This document shows positions 43,962 through 53,979 of a DNA stretch of 64,000 bases, piece by piece. Source of the stretch: Patiria pectinifera (lineage: Eukaryota > Echinodermata > Asteroidea > Valvatida > Asterinidae); NCBI GenBank assembly GCA_029964075.1, contig CM057135.1, positions 11,434,863-11,498,862 of the forward strand, in the 5' to 3' direction. Position 1 is the stretch's first letter. Each line of letters begins with the position of its first letter. A program made the position numbers and the translations under genes. The notes beneath the pieces were generated by a model that saw only the letters and a program-made list of their open reading frames with translations, made no database searches and was not told the DNA's origin.

Positions 43962-45230
43962 TTAACTTAACAGAGATTTAAAATTCCCGTCTTCCAAGTT
44001 CAATTGAGCATCCATGACTAAAAATACGTACATCGTGAGGTCACCTTGACCTTCGGCTTCTCTGTTAAATTGAATGTTGATGCCTCCTCCGTCTCCGAGT
44101 TTCCTACCGGATCCGTGAGCGGAATTGTCGTCGTTACTTCTAAAATCGAGCCACAGACCGTACTTGTCTTTTAGGTAGTCTCCAAGGTCAAAACCCGTCA
44201 AATTTAAGTCTTTAGCTACTCCGCGCCCGCTTTCGGTATCGCTGTCTCCAAAGAACTTGTTGATTTCATTCCAGTGTTGATACTGAAACATTCCTTGACT
44301 GTAGAGTTGATTGGGTTTACCTTCTACGGTCACCGATGTTTTGGTTATTTTTGGATTGTAAAATCGCTGCGGATTTTTGACAGCGGGATCTTTAAACAAA
44401 AACAAAATACCCTTGAGACTCCTTATGGGTTGATTGACGCTGACGTTCCAAAGCGTGTCCGATTTGTTGACGGATCTAACTTCTAGCGAGTGGATTTTAT
44501 CAAACAGATATTGCATTAACCCCTTGTGTTTATTCCTGATGGTGATAGCTAGGTCTCTGTTGGTCACCACTTCGTATTCGAGAGACAAGTCTGAGATAGA
44601 ATACATCGCCGCCGTATCTGAACTGTTGACTACTTTATCGTGATCGTTAAACTTTATCTCGTACGTCAGAGGTTGTTTTAAACCGCTGGGGTAAAAAGGG
44701 TGATGCGAAGTCAGTATGTCAATGTCTAGGGGAATGCAATATCTGTTACCATAGGCATCCGCGATAGCTTGATCCTTACCGTTGTTGGCGCCCGCGTTAG
44801 CATCTTCAGCCCCAGTTCTTAGTTTAGACACGTTTTCTTTTTCTATGCCCGAGTACGCCATGTTTCGAGTCGTCGAGCTGTTGATCCAATTGTCTTTAAA
44901 GTTGTGATATACGTCGGCGTGACGATAACTCACAATTTCGTGACCTTGAAGCCTGACGCTGATTTCGCTGACTAAATTTCTGGCTAAATTACCAAAAATG
45001 GTTCTATTGTTGTCACTTCCACCTTCGAGTTCTAAATTGAAAGCTAGTTTACAAGTGCCGGGTACGATCACGTCGTCTACACCCAATTGAGGAAACTTGA
45101 CCCTCAGCGTTTGCCCCGCCGATATACTACTAGGATTGTGGGTAATGACCACCTCTTTTCTCTCACCCTTGATAGATCTGGGTATTTTTAATAGCCTGCT
45201 GGGATTGAGCTTTTTTCCATACGCATTCAT
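43962..45230 (-). CDS. Major capsid protein (double jelly-roll) of the Polinton
   Basis: 422 residues. N-terminal pattern: NPSSISAGQTLRVKFPQLG, VPGTCKLAFNLEL, and NLARNLVSEISVRLQGHEI with an ADVYHNFKDNW block. The C-terminal half has LKGILFLFKDPA, LWLDFRSNDD and GDLTMYVFLVMDAQL. These are landmarks I know from the hexon-like capsid proteins of adintovirus-type Polintons. Position next to the packaging ATPase supports this. It would form the icosahedral shell. The frame is open, and ATAAATAAA stands just before the start codon. Confidence 0.85.
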   Translation of the reverse strand: MNAYGKKLNPSRLLKIPRSIKGERKEVVITHNPSSISAGQTLRVKFPQLGVDDVIVPGTCKLAFNLELEGGSDNNRTIFGNLARNLVSEISVRLQGHEIVSYRHADVYHNFKDNWINSSTTRNMAYSGIEKENVSKLRTGAEDANAGANNGKDQAIADAYGNRYCIPLDIDILTSHHPFYPSGLKQPLTYEIKFNDHDKVVNSSDTAAMYSISDLSLEYEVVTNRDLAITIRNKHKGLMQYLFDKIHSLEVRSVNKSDTLWNVSVNQPIRSLKGILFLFKDPAVKNPQRFYNPKITKTSVTVEGKPNQLYSQGMFQYQHWNEINKFFGDSDTESGRGVAKDLNLTGFDLGDYLKDKYGLWLDFRSNDDNSAHGSGRKLGDGGGINIQFNREAEGQGDLTMYVFLVMDAQLNLEDGNFKSLLS

Positions 45231-45252
45231 TTTATTTATACGAGTTTTAAAT

Positions 45253-45675
45253 TTAAAGATATCTGTAAGCCAAGAAGCCCACCAATAGCGTTCCTCCCGC
45301 GATAAACACCAGTTCTTTTTCTATTTGTTGGTCGCTAGGTTCGTAAAAATCTTCGAGTTTGGCTTCGTGTTGCAGTCCTACGGGTAGTTCGGTAGATTGT
45401 CCACTCACCTCGTTGTAGTAACGCAACGCTCGGTCTACGTTAGAAAATGTTTCTTTAGAAGCAATTTGTTTTCTGATACGTTCGTTTAGAAAATCTAGAT
45501 ATTTCGTTCGTTCTCGTTGCCACTTATCTTTGGCGGCTGAGAGTTGTTCTATCGCTAAATCGTGTCTCTTACGCTCCTCGTCACTCTGTTTCAGATTTGA
45601 AAATAAAAAGTTTGAACCCGTAAAAGCTATGGCGTTGACGATCGCGCCTCCTAACATCATAGCAACGCTAGCCAT
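45253..45675 (-). CDS. Conserved small Polinton membrane protein, 140 aa
   Basis: The N-terminal hydrophobic segment (MMLGGAIVNAIAFTGSNFLF) is followed by a charged helix (DEERKRHDLAIEQLSAAKDK; YLDFLNERIRKQIASKETF), then NVDRALRYYNEV and a C-terminal membrane segment (LVFIAGGTLLVGFLAYRYL). This arrangement recurs in marine Polintons beside the capsid gene. Function unknown, perhaps virion membrane or assembly. It is divergent from the integrase gene, with 29 bases between the starts and a shared TATATTAAA motif. Confidence 0.7.
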   Translation of the reverse strand: MASVAMMLGGAIVNAIAFTGSNFLFSNLKQSDEERKRHDLAIEQLSAAKDKWQRERTKYLDFLNERIRKQIASKETFSNVDRALRYYNEVSGQSTELPVGLQHEAKLEDFYEPSDQQIEKELVFIAGGTLLVGFLAYRYL

Positions 45676-45691
45676 TATTATAAACGTCTTT

Positions 45692-45700
45692 TATATTAAA
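45692..45700. promoter_or_regulatory. Shared promoter-like motif between capsid-side gene and integrase
   Basis: TATATTAAA lies in the 29-bp gap between the divergent starts at 45675 (-) and 45705 (+), the second divergent pair with this motif. Confidence 0.55.
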
Positions 45701-45704
45701 TAAT

Positions 45705-46706
45705 ATGCAAACATTATCTAAACTGTATTATAGCCCGAGCGGTTATTGGAGAGGTGAAAGTGCCGTCGACCATTTACACGATAAAACAAAAATCGATAAA
45801 AAGGTAATCAGAGATTGGCTTAAAAAACAAGCGATATGGCAAATTTATCTACCGGGTCCTGCGTGTGTACCCAGGCCTACGAGTACATCGCGAGAGTTTG
45901 AAACACCAAACGACTTTCACCAAATGGATGTGCTATACCTACCCTGGGATAAAGTAAAACGCAAGACTTATAAATACGCTTTGACGGTTGTCGATGTTGC
46001 GAGTCGATACCACGAAGCAGAACCTTTGGTTTCTAAAACGGCAGATTCCACGCGAGATGCTATCGTCAAGATTTACGCGAGGTCGCCTTTGAGTTACCCT
46101 AAAACGTTGAGAGTAGACGCCGGTACCGAATTTAAAGGCGCTTTTAAAAAATGGATGGCCTCAAAAAACGTCGAGATTATCGTAGGCGAACCAGGAAACC
46201 ACCGATCGCAGGGTATCGTAGAAAGATTTAATCGAACGCTAGCCGAGAGACTGTTTGGTCATCAGTACGCTCAAGAAATGTTAAATCCCCAGAGTAGAAA
46301 CACGCAATGGGTCGAGCGATTACCCAGCGTGATCAAAGCTATAAACGATGAAACGACAAGATTAATAGCTAAAGCGCCGTCAGAGGCGGTTAAACTAAAA
46401 CAGGTCCGGCAATCGCCGGCTAACCCCGTTAAAACAAAAGAGCAACAATTACCGCAAGACGCTATGGTTAGATATTTATATTACCCGGGCGAGCAAGAGG
46501 GTGGAACTTCTAGAAGAGCCACAGATCCCATTTGGAGCGTAGACATCTTCAACGTGGAAAAAAGAACGAGTCAATTTAAAATGATTGAAGGTAAAAAAGT
46601 CACGACGGGTCCTACTCTTTATTACCTGCAAGACGGCCCAAAAAGGAGTTTTGTGAGACAAGAGCTTCAAGTCGTACCCGAGGACACGCAATTACCGCCT
46701 AATTAA
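45705..46706 (+). CDS. Polinton integrase (retrovirus-type, DDE)
   Basis: 333 residues. The N-terminal part carries LYYSPSGYWRGESAVDHLH, typical of Polinton integrases. The catalytic triad is D75 (FHQMDVLYLP), D138 (LRVDAGTEFKG) and E173 (SQGIVERFNRTLAERLFGH), spacing D-x34-E. The C-terminal part (DAMVRYLYYPGE; DPIWSVDIFNVEKRTSQFKM) fits the family and may bind DNA. It inserts the linear element DNA at the target, making the flanking duplication. Its last bases overlap the end of the polymerase gene on the opposite strand by 8 bp. The frame is open. Confidence 0.92.
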   Translation: MQTLSKLYYSPSGYWRGESAVDHLHDKTKIDKKVIRDWLKKQAIWQIYLPGPACVPRPTSTSREFETPNDFHQMDVLYLPWDKVKRKTYKYALTVVDVASRYHEAEPLVSKTADSTRDAIVKIYARSPLSYPKTLRVDAGTEFKGAFKKWMASKNVEIIVGEPGNHRSQGIVERFNRTLAERLFGHQYAQEMLNPQSRNTQWVERLPSVIKAINDETTRLIAKAPSEAVKLKQVRQSPANPVKTKEQQLPQDAMVRYLYYPGEQEGGTSRRATDPIWSVDIFNVEKRTSQFKMIEGKKVTTGPTLYYLQDGPKRSFVRQELQVVPEDTQLPPN

Positions 46707-49700
46707 TATCTAGATTACGGTGACCATAAGCGAGCGTGTGTATTCCATCCGGTAAAATGTACCTCTTTGTGTCCAACGGACTCAACGATAGTTTATTTTG
46801 AGATACGGTGTAAAGGATGTGATTTTCCGATCTAATGTGAGTCATGGTTTCGTAATGAGATTTCTTGTTTAAGATGCAGTCGTAATAGTGTCGGTGTTTT
46901 AATTTCTTAGAGGTGACCGATTTTGTGACTCCCTTGGCTTTTTTCAGGTTCATGTCAGCGGTTAAAATCGAGTACATTTTAGGTCTTATGCAAACGACTT
47001 CTTTGACTATTTTACCTCCAAACTCGTCTTTAAATTTACCGATCACTTTCTTATTGGTTGGATCGTACAAAGGATGATCCGTCGGATAATTTGAAAGGTC
47101 GTATTGTTGTCCGTTTTGCTGCATATCTTTGTATACGTCGTCAGTGTGCACTACGAGTACCAAACTGTCTGTATCTGTGTACATCAACCTGATTTTCTCT
47201 TTGTACTTGTCTTTCAAATGGTTGTAATAAAAATCGTACATCAGCGTCTTTGAGAGATCCAAGATACTCACTCCGCAGTAGATCGGTTTGTTTAACACGG
47301 TTTTAGCCTTGTACTTTTCGACAAATGACAATTTGCATTCTGAAAATGACGTCGTCGTTTTGTAGCTCGGTTTCTGTATAATTTTTTGGTATTTATCTCG
47401 ATCGTCATCGTTACTGTCTCTGAGTAGGTAACCGTCGATTCGGTTTCTGACATTTTCCATCGTCTTACCAAACACGCTGTTATTCATGAGCTTAAAAAAG
47501 TCTTTCTCAAAATCAGAGGTCGCTTTTGTTCGAAGTTGCGTGTTTTTGTCGATGTAAGATGCCATCCAAGGCGCTTGTTTAAATTGCAGCACTCGATGCA
47601 CCTTTTTAAGTTTCAAGCCGAGTTTGAGATACAACTGCAACGTGACGTAGTGCAAAACATATTTTTGTTTAGGATTAAGGGTACACGTTAATTTTTGCAC
47701 GTTGCTACTAGGTTCGGTATCTAATAATTCGTTTTGATAATCAGACATCCATTCTTTTGATATGACGATGTTTTCTGGCGCTAGGGGGTAATCGTTGTGC
47801 AGGTCGTGGAGATTGTCCGGGTAATCGAGGTCTACTTCGAAGCAGTAACCGGTGTTTGACGTTTTCCTGAGAGATAATATCTTGGACTCGGTAAACGTTT
47901 TTGTAGACGCCCATTTAAAGTCTTTGTACGGCAGGTATTGACTCATGGCCCAGCCGTACAGATTGTTTGCATCGAGGTAGGTGATGTAACTCGACGGCTC
48001 GTTTGGCTTATGGTCAGGTAGGTATTTGTTGTTGGCTTTGTGGTATCTCATACCACCCACGCTCGAGATACCACCTCTTTTGCCTTTTCAAAAAATAAAT
48101 GTTTGTCTACGTCTTGCAATAGTTCGAGTTTAACTTCCGAGTGTTTTAACAAGGCATCCCACGACAATCCTGGTGCTGTGTAGTAATTAGCAGGATCTAA
48201 CGCGTAGTTTGTAATACACGTTTGCCTAAAGTTTTCAAATACGCAAGCCAGTAATAACGTATCGGTAGTGACGTACAAATCGTGATATTCCCCCATGTTT
48301 TTAACTTTAAACTCGTTCCACGTCAGTTTAGCTCTGTCGTAGTCCTCTCGCGATATATTTTCGTCTTTTAGGCTGCTGTAAAATTGTTCGATAGGGGGTA
48401 GGCTTGTCTCTTGAAATCTGTCAAACGAGTCCATGTATTCATATGGATAAACTCCTTTTTGTAACAACGAGTCGATGTTTTGACGATTAAAATGTTCTCT
48501 GAGTAGTTTAAACGACTCTCTCGGACAAGCTTTAGATAATCTATCCAACGAAGACGCCATAAAATTAAACGAGTCTATAAATCGCATATTTCCGATCGAA
48601 AACGAAATATACTTTTCCGAATTTCTAGCGATAACTTGTATTTCCTTTTTGTCATCGTACTCTGAAATACTCTGCATGATCAAGTGAGCGTCGTAATTTT
48701 GCAAATTGTGAAAGACGACCGGTATGGGGGTAAAACCTGGTTTAACTTGTAATTTTAGATTGCAGTAGGCGTGCGCGGCACCTCTATATCTACCCGTGAC
48801 GTGGCAGTGATCTCTCACCTTTCTAAATTTGTTGATTTTCTTTTTGCATTCGAGACATTTAGACTCGGTAAATCCATTTTTGTTTTCGTACTGATGTTCT
48901 TTTATTTGTTTTTCTGTTTTTGGTTTTTTGGGTTTCTGGCACTGACAGTTGCTCGAGTAATTGGGATAAATTGGTTTCTCGCAAATCCAACACGTGTTTG
49001 TTTTATCATGATGTTCTTTAGCTCGCTCGTTAAATTTCATGGGTTGGGGTTTTTTAAATATGCAATTTATGTCGCTCTGTATTTTTAACATTTTATTGAC
49101 AAACTTTGATGCGGCATCTTTACCTCTATAAGTCTCTTGATACGCATTGGTGCCGTCGCATCGGATGACAACTAGCGAATAACCGCTTGCTTAGTGAATG
49201 TTTGGCTTTGTGTGTTGTCCTTTTATCGTCCGAGTTTTTCTAATATCGATTCAAAGTCGGCGTAAACTACAAACGGTGCTTTTGTTTAAACCTGTAGTTT
49301 TTAAATTCTAATATTGGCACATCGTTTTCGTCGACTATCCACTCGTTATTTACATATTTTCGCTTAGCGGTAGGAAATACAATCTTTGACGGATGTGTAT
49401 CTATACCGTTACAATCGGTCATGTGTCTATCTAATTTTACTTGCGTTCTATAATGACACAGACACCTTCGACAAAAATATTTCTTACTTTTATGTTTTGT
49501 AACGTTGTGAATCAATCTCGAAAAATTATTTATCCAGCAGTAGTGATGCTTGTCGCCCTCAGAAAACAAAAACAGATCGATAGGTCGTGACTCTGGTTTG
49601 TAGTTTTTAGACACGTATAACGGATATATTTCTTCCTCATAACCGTATACGTTTATGGTTAAATTATTTTGTCTTTCTATCTTTGGTATCTGGTCGATCG

Positions 49701-50644
49701 GTGTTGGAAAGTCTACGCCTTTAAATTTGAGTCCGTCGTCTTTGGTGTATACAACAGGTTCTTCTTTATGAATTTTATATTTAGGATCGTTTTTATGTTA
49801 TTTTTACTTTATCCGTATACAACCCAAGAGCGGCTCTCAAACACCATCTCAAACACTCGTCGTCTTTGTTTTTAATGTTAGTCATCGCCGTATTCTGTTT
49901 GATATATTTTGGTAGGTCAATGTAAGAACTACCCTCACGGGGTTAAACCTGTTGATGTTGATATACAACGCCATTATCTTTTTTAAAACCCAACCCGATC
50001 CTTGATTCGTATACCTTTCATCCTTTTTAAATAGCTGGTCGATGTCTTCTTTTAAAACCTGTTTTATTTGACTTTGATTTAAAACGACTCTCTGATCGGT
50101 AAAATGTATAGCTTCGATCGTTTCGATCGTACCATCCGGTTTGATTTTTCGTATTTTATTTTGATTGTGAGCTCCATTTTTAAACCTCTTAGCTCTCTCA
50201 ATTCTGACTTGATTTTATTTACAATTTGATCTTTGTGCGTATCAAAAATCTGACTAAATCGTCGTTAAAAGTCTAGGAATCAGTTCCCAGTTTCTAAAGT
50301 TGTTTCTAAATCTTCTCGTCGCTCTGAACTCAGCCTCTTGAAAATCTTCGGGTTGCCTAGAGTTTTGAATCGCCGAGATTAAATCTTTTTTCAACAATCG
50401 ACCTTTATAACCCGACGGGTTATATTCTAGATCATAATCGTCTACAATCTGTTTGAGCTCATGTAGCTTCTTTTTCCTCAAGTTTCTAAATTGAGCTTCG
50501 TATTTTTATCCCGTTGATGTAGACTTTACGCGTAAGAGCAACATTTTGATTGTACGGTACATTATATCGCTGGACATAATCGCGCAGCGTGGCTTTATTC
50601 CATCTAGAAAATCCCTTAACGATTGGTCTAATCATATCCATCAT
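46699..50644 (-). pseudogene. Protein-primed DNA polymerase B of the Polinton, broken
   Basis: The C-terminal part holds family B motifs: A (YLDANNLYGWAM), B (KLMNNSVFGKTMENV) and C (LMYTDTDSLVLVV). Further upstream on the minus strand are exonuclease-type motifs (PVVFHNLQNYDAHLIMQ; FIDSFNFMASSLDRLSKA). Before these come zinc-binding stretches (DHCHVTGRYRGAAHAYCNL, and a CxxC..CxC cluster), then a SAP-like piece near 50.3-50.5 kb (LKQIVDDYDLEYNPSGYKGR). This is the usual layout of Polinton pPolB, including the N-terminal extension. The reading frame is interrupted several times, so it is a fossil gene. Confidence 0.9.
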
Positions 50645-51469
50645 TTATATATATCAATATAATTTTTAAATTTTTTTAAGAGGTCAGACTTTTAGATTTA
50701 TAAGCAATCAGACTCACCGGCTTGTGAGAGAGATATTGACATTTTGGCGCTTCATACCTTTTTGCTCATTTTATACTACCCATACCATCGGCGCTCCATA
50801 CATGACACAGTCACATCACACAAAAGACTTGCGACCCCGTTCTAGTTCGATCATGACTGTGCACTGAAATATGCAAGGTAACCGACCGTGAACAGCCTAT
50901 TCTTCGGGTTGAATAGCCTGTCACTAAATTTAGCTTTAGAAATTTCCAGAAAAATCTTTCGCAATTCAGTAGGCCTATTTCTGTCTGTTGTGCAATTCAG
51001 TATATCAGCGTCATTTCAACATGATATGTCGATCGGTACAGACGTCTACGCCCAACGTGCAGTCACCAGCCAAAAGGTAAATTGTTTTTAACATTAAAGT
51101 CTGGCAATAATGTAGGTTTTCATATTGATTTTGTTCTCTCAAAAACAACCTATACTACACAATCACTAAAAGTCTAGCCACCCATTAGTGTGTGTGATGT
51201 TTTTGATCAAACATTGAGTGTAAATGCTTTTTCCACTTGTAATATTTTCAGATTATGACCCCCATCGCAACCTGTGAAAAAGAGGATATGCTGCTTTATA
51301 ACTTTGCGTCGGGTTTATCGCACAAGCAAGATTTTTCAAGTACCGCTAATACCATTTTTAAGTGTAAAAACCTCGAGATATTTCTTAAAAAGTAACTTAA
51401 AAGTGTACCATTTTGATATATCTCTATGATATAAAAATTGACCAAAACGCTTAGTCACTAAATATAATT
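50645..51469. other. Polinton non-coding stretch upstream of the polymerase
   Basis: No gene-like frame is seen. An AT-rich leader (ATATATATAAATG-type on the minus strand, 50640-50660) could hold the polymerase promoter. Confidence 0.45.
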
Positions 51470-51653
51470 ATGATGTCATAATGCCACTGAGAGTGGCTCT
51501 CGTCTTAATATAACGATGATGTCATAATGCCACTGAGAGTGGCTCTCGTCTTAATATAACGATGATGTCATAATGCCACTGGGAGTGGCTCTTGTCTTAA
51601 TATAACGATGATGTCATAATGCCACTCAGAGTGGCTTTTTACTGTATATATTA
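51470..51653. repeat. Four 46-bp tandem units with hairpins
   Basis: ATGATGTCATAATGCCACT starts at 51470, 51516, 51562 and 51608. Each unit has a GATGTCAT palindrome and a GCCACT(G/C)xGAGTGGC hairpin. The fourth passes straight into the 83-bp array. Confidence 0.9.
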
Positions 51654-52335
51654 AGATGTATGAAAAGCCATTTAAATGAGCTAATTTAAATGACAACAAA
51701 AAAGCCACTCAGAGTGGCTTTTTACTGTATATATTAGGATGTATGAAAAGCTATTTAAATGAGTTAATTTAAATGACAACAAAAAAGCCACTCAGAGTGG
51801 CTTTTTACTGTATATATTAGGATGTATGAAAAGCTATTTAAATGAGCTAATTTAAATGACAACAAAAAAGCCACTCGGAGTGGCTTTTTACTGTATATAT
51901 TAGGATGTATGAAAAGCTATTTAAATGAGTTAATTTGAATGACAACGAAAAAGCCACTCAGAGTGGCTTTTTACTGTATATATTAGGATGTATGAAAAGC
52001 TATTTAAATGAGTTAATTTAAATGACAACGAAAAAGCCACTCGGAGTGGCTTTTTACTGTATATATTAGGATGTATGAAAAGCTATTTAAATGAGTTAAT
52101 TTAAATGACAACGAAAAAGCCACTCGGAGTGGCTTTTTACTGTATATATTAGGATGTATGAAAAGCTATTTAAATGAGTTAATTTGAATGACAACAAAAA
52201 AGCCACTCGGAGTGGCTTTTTACTGTATATATTAGGATGTATGAAAAGCTATTTAAATGAGTTAATTTAAATGACAACAAAAAAGCCACTCGGAGTGGCT
52301 TTTTACTGTATATATTAGGATGTATGAAAAGCTTT
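51621..52335. repeat. Nine tandem 83-bp units with perfect hairpins
   Basis: GCCACTC-(A/G)-GAGTGGC recurs at exactly 83-bp steps from 51621 to 52285. In most units it is flanked by A-runs on the left and T-runs on the right, so the stem extends to about 12 bp around one central base. Between hairpins lie TACTGTATATATTAGG and a second palindromic piece, ATTTAAATGAGTTAATTTAA. Units are nearly identical. The array sits just inside the right end of the Polinton. The strand-symmetric hairpin plus T-run looks like a terminator, an origin or a packaging signal, but nothing in the sequence decides this. Confidence 0.95.
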
Positions 52336-52499
52336 TTTAATAAAAGTTCAAACTTTAATTTGTAAACCTAAAAAAACGTTGTTTGTTTATTTATTTATAA
52401 GTGACTGTAGGCTTGCGCACCAGTCGCTGTGAGTCTGTGTTGAGATCTCCAAGAGGGTGACTGTAAATATGAAGAGTCTGGTCTGATTTCGAGACTGAG

Positions 52500-52626
52500 A
52501 TATTGAGAGGGGGAGATATATTTGGGAAGAAAAAAGGGGTGGGGTGGAAGTGGTGGGGAGGAGGGGTGGAGGAGGGGATCATCGGGGTGGGGAAGGGGGT
52601 GGGGAGGGGTAAAGTCTGGTACCTGT
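52500..52626 (+). repeat. G-rich subterminal stretch of the Polinton
   Basis: Runs of three to five G at short spacing (GGGGTGGGGTGG, GGGGAGGAGGGG, GGGGTGGGGAAGGGGG) adjoin the right inverted repeat on the plus strand and could form G-quadruplexes. The left side has no equal stretch outside its repeat. Confidence 0.7.
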
Positions 52627-52882
52627 CCCCCACTTATAATATAACAACTCGGAGAGAGAAGAGATATATTTGGGGAGCTAGAGGGGAGATATATTTGGGG
52701 ATGGAGACAGATATATTGGGAGAGGGATCTATTTGGGGGCGGGGATCATTGGAAAGGGATGGGTACAATGGGAGGGGCAGAGACGGGGAGGGGGTAAAGT
52801 CTGGTACCCTGGCTTCTTCCCATTGGCCCTGTACTACCCCCAGACCTATGGCAATGTCTGGAATCCCCCACTAATACCTACT
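52627..52882. repeat. Right terminal inverted repeat of the Polinton
   Basis: Inverted partner of 36291-36548. It ends ..CCCCCACTAATACCTACT, followed by CACCG, which also precedes the left end. The 5-bp duplication is one base shorter than the 6 bp usual for Polintons. Confidence 0.95.
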
Positions 52883-52990
52883 CACCGCGATATGTCAAAT
52901 AATCAATGGCAAAAGGAAACTGTGCTGCTTTGGGATACTTGTTGAAATTATGTCCTCGCGAATCCGCAGCGAATAAACAACGAATCATTC
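52883..52990 (-). pseudogene. SGNH-hydrolase-like ORF, start, upstream of the Polinton
   Basis: On the minus strand a start codon near 52988 opens CLFAADSRGHNF. The A-D-S-R-G corresponds to block I (GDS) of SGNH hydrolases, where the Ser is the nucleophile. It reads into the Polinton insertion point at 52882/52887 and belongs to the same ORF as 35669-36289. It lies about 110 bases after the primer-binding site, so it is the first ORF of the retroelement. Confidence 0.5.
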
Positions 52991-53110
52991 CCTACTTATG
53001 AACTACTTATGAGAAATATTTTTATACAACGCTACGAATTTTATTTTTAATGTTAGCCGACGAAATGAAAATGTAAATGAAAGAGTTTCGGCCAACGTCA
53101 GGGTCACCAG

Positions 53111-53700
53111 TTTTAGGGACTAAGTTATATTATAAATATTTACCCTAAATTAATATCTGGAGTCTGCGCTCTAAACTTGCAGCGGCTTCTTCTGGACTCC
53201 TGGTTGTTCGTCAAACTTCTCTTGGTTTGGTAGATGATATTTATTTACAGGCGTATATACAAAAACTAGTGTGTCCTTCCACGGGAACAGTCACTGTAAG
53301 GAGCAAACACTACCTAATGGTTCCTATTCCCGTATCCGGACACATACGGCATAAAAATGGCGACTGGAACTGTAGAGTAGACGACTATAACACTGCTAAG
53401 TCTCTACACAGCGAAGGAGTGGGGCGGTGAAAGCATGTGCTCCTGGTTTATATACCGACGCGTAGAATGGAATGCCCTGCCCTGCCCAGTCAAAAGAACT
53501 GAACACAATGGGCAATAGAACACAATAATGCCTTGGCCACTAGGGCAGAACCCAGAACAAAAAAAGGACTTAACTGACTTTTTATTTCTTCGGCCAGGAC
53601 TGCACATAATATATACAGCTGCTGTAGGAATTTCACTACACTCTTACCTTGATTCAAGTCGCCTGAAAAATGGGTACCCTGTACTATTGTGTAAATGAAA
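53111..53700 (-). repeat. 5' LTR of the Mag-like element
   Basis: The inner end at 53111 abuts the primer-binding site. Read on the minus strand it has a TATA box (TATATAAACC, 53454-53445), and about 200 bases further an AATAAA signal (53245-53240), the order expected of U3-R-U5. The outer border is not certain, because the opposite LTR is only a fragment. Confidence 0.55.
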
Positions 53701-53749
53701 TATTCGCGTACCGGCCATATCATGCATACTGCACTTTGTATGGTATGAG

Positions 53750-53860
53750 TCTAGGCGGGCATGAATTGAAGAGGAAGGGGCTTGTGACTTGCCATGTCAT
53801 GTGAGCAAGGACTCCCATTGAGAACAACCAGTGTGCCAAATATGGGAGGTACGGGTACTG
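53750..53860. repeat. Dispersed repeat R1, partial copy 3
   Basis: Shows the second R1 block only: GGGCATGAATTGAAGAGGAAG, GTCATGTGAGCAAGGA, CCATTGAGAACAACCAGTGTGC. It lies just outside the retroelement's LTR, mirroring the copy at 33.2 kb on the other side. Confidence 0.6.
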
Positions 53861-53979
53861 GTACTTACTTGATGTTCTGGTGGTCGTCTTTCTTGCTTTT
53901 TTGGCGATTTTTCCCGTACTTGCCTTGCTTTATTACTAATCCTGGTCCTAACTGATGTTCCCAGTGTCTTGCCTTCGCC

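Larger units (their letters stand above)
36291..52882. mobile_element. Polinton/Maverick (adintovirus-like), 16.6 kb
   Basis: It is bounded by inverted repeats of about 257 bp that are roughly 98 percent identical, starting AGTAGGTATTAGTGGGG, with CACCG on both sides (36286-36290, 52883-52887). Gene order from the left: TFIIB-like (+), membrane protein (-), capsid/fibre-like (-), unknown (+), coiled-coil membrane protein (-), three small proteins (-), packaging ATPase (-), major capsid protein (-), small membrane protein (-), integrase (+), DNA polymerase B (-), then tandem hairpin repeats. No adenain-type protease is recognisable. The polymerase and one other gene are broken (roughly half a dozen breaks in all), so it is a fossil, probably young given its near-identical ends. 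Confidence 0.95.
33807..53700 (-). mobile_element. LTR retrotransposon (Ty3/gypsy, Mag-like) split by a Polinton
   Basis: On the minus strand the parts run: 5' LTR (from about 53.7 kb to 53111), primer-binding site TGGTGACCCTGACG (53109-53096), an SGNH-hydrolase-like ORF, gag, protease, partial RT, then an LTR-end fragment. The LTR-end word TTTTAGGGACTAAGTTATAT (read on plus) is at 53111 and again at 33807. The Polinton (36291-52882) lies inside the first ORF. The element is not intact: the later part of pol (rest of RT, RNase H, integrase) is not present. The outer LTR border is uncertain. Confidence 0.75.

Noticed and set aside
36531-53132. GTTATATTATAA shared by the Polinton inverted repeat and the retroelement LTR as evidence of common origin
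   Set aside because: Only about 12 AT-rich bases match, with unrelated surroundings; chance is likely.
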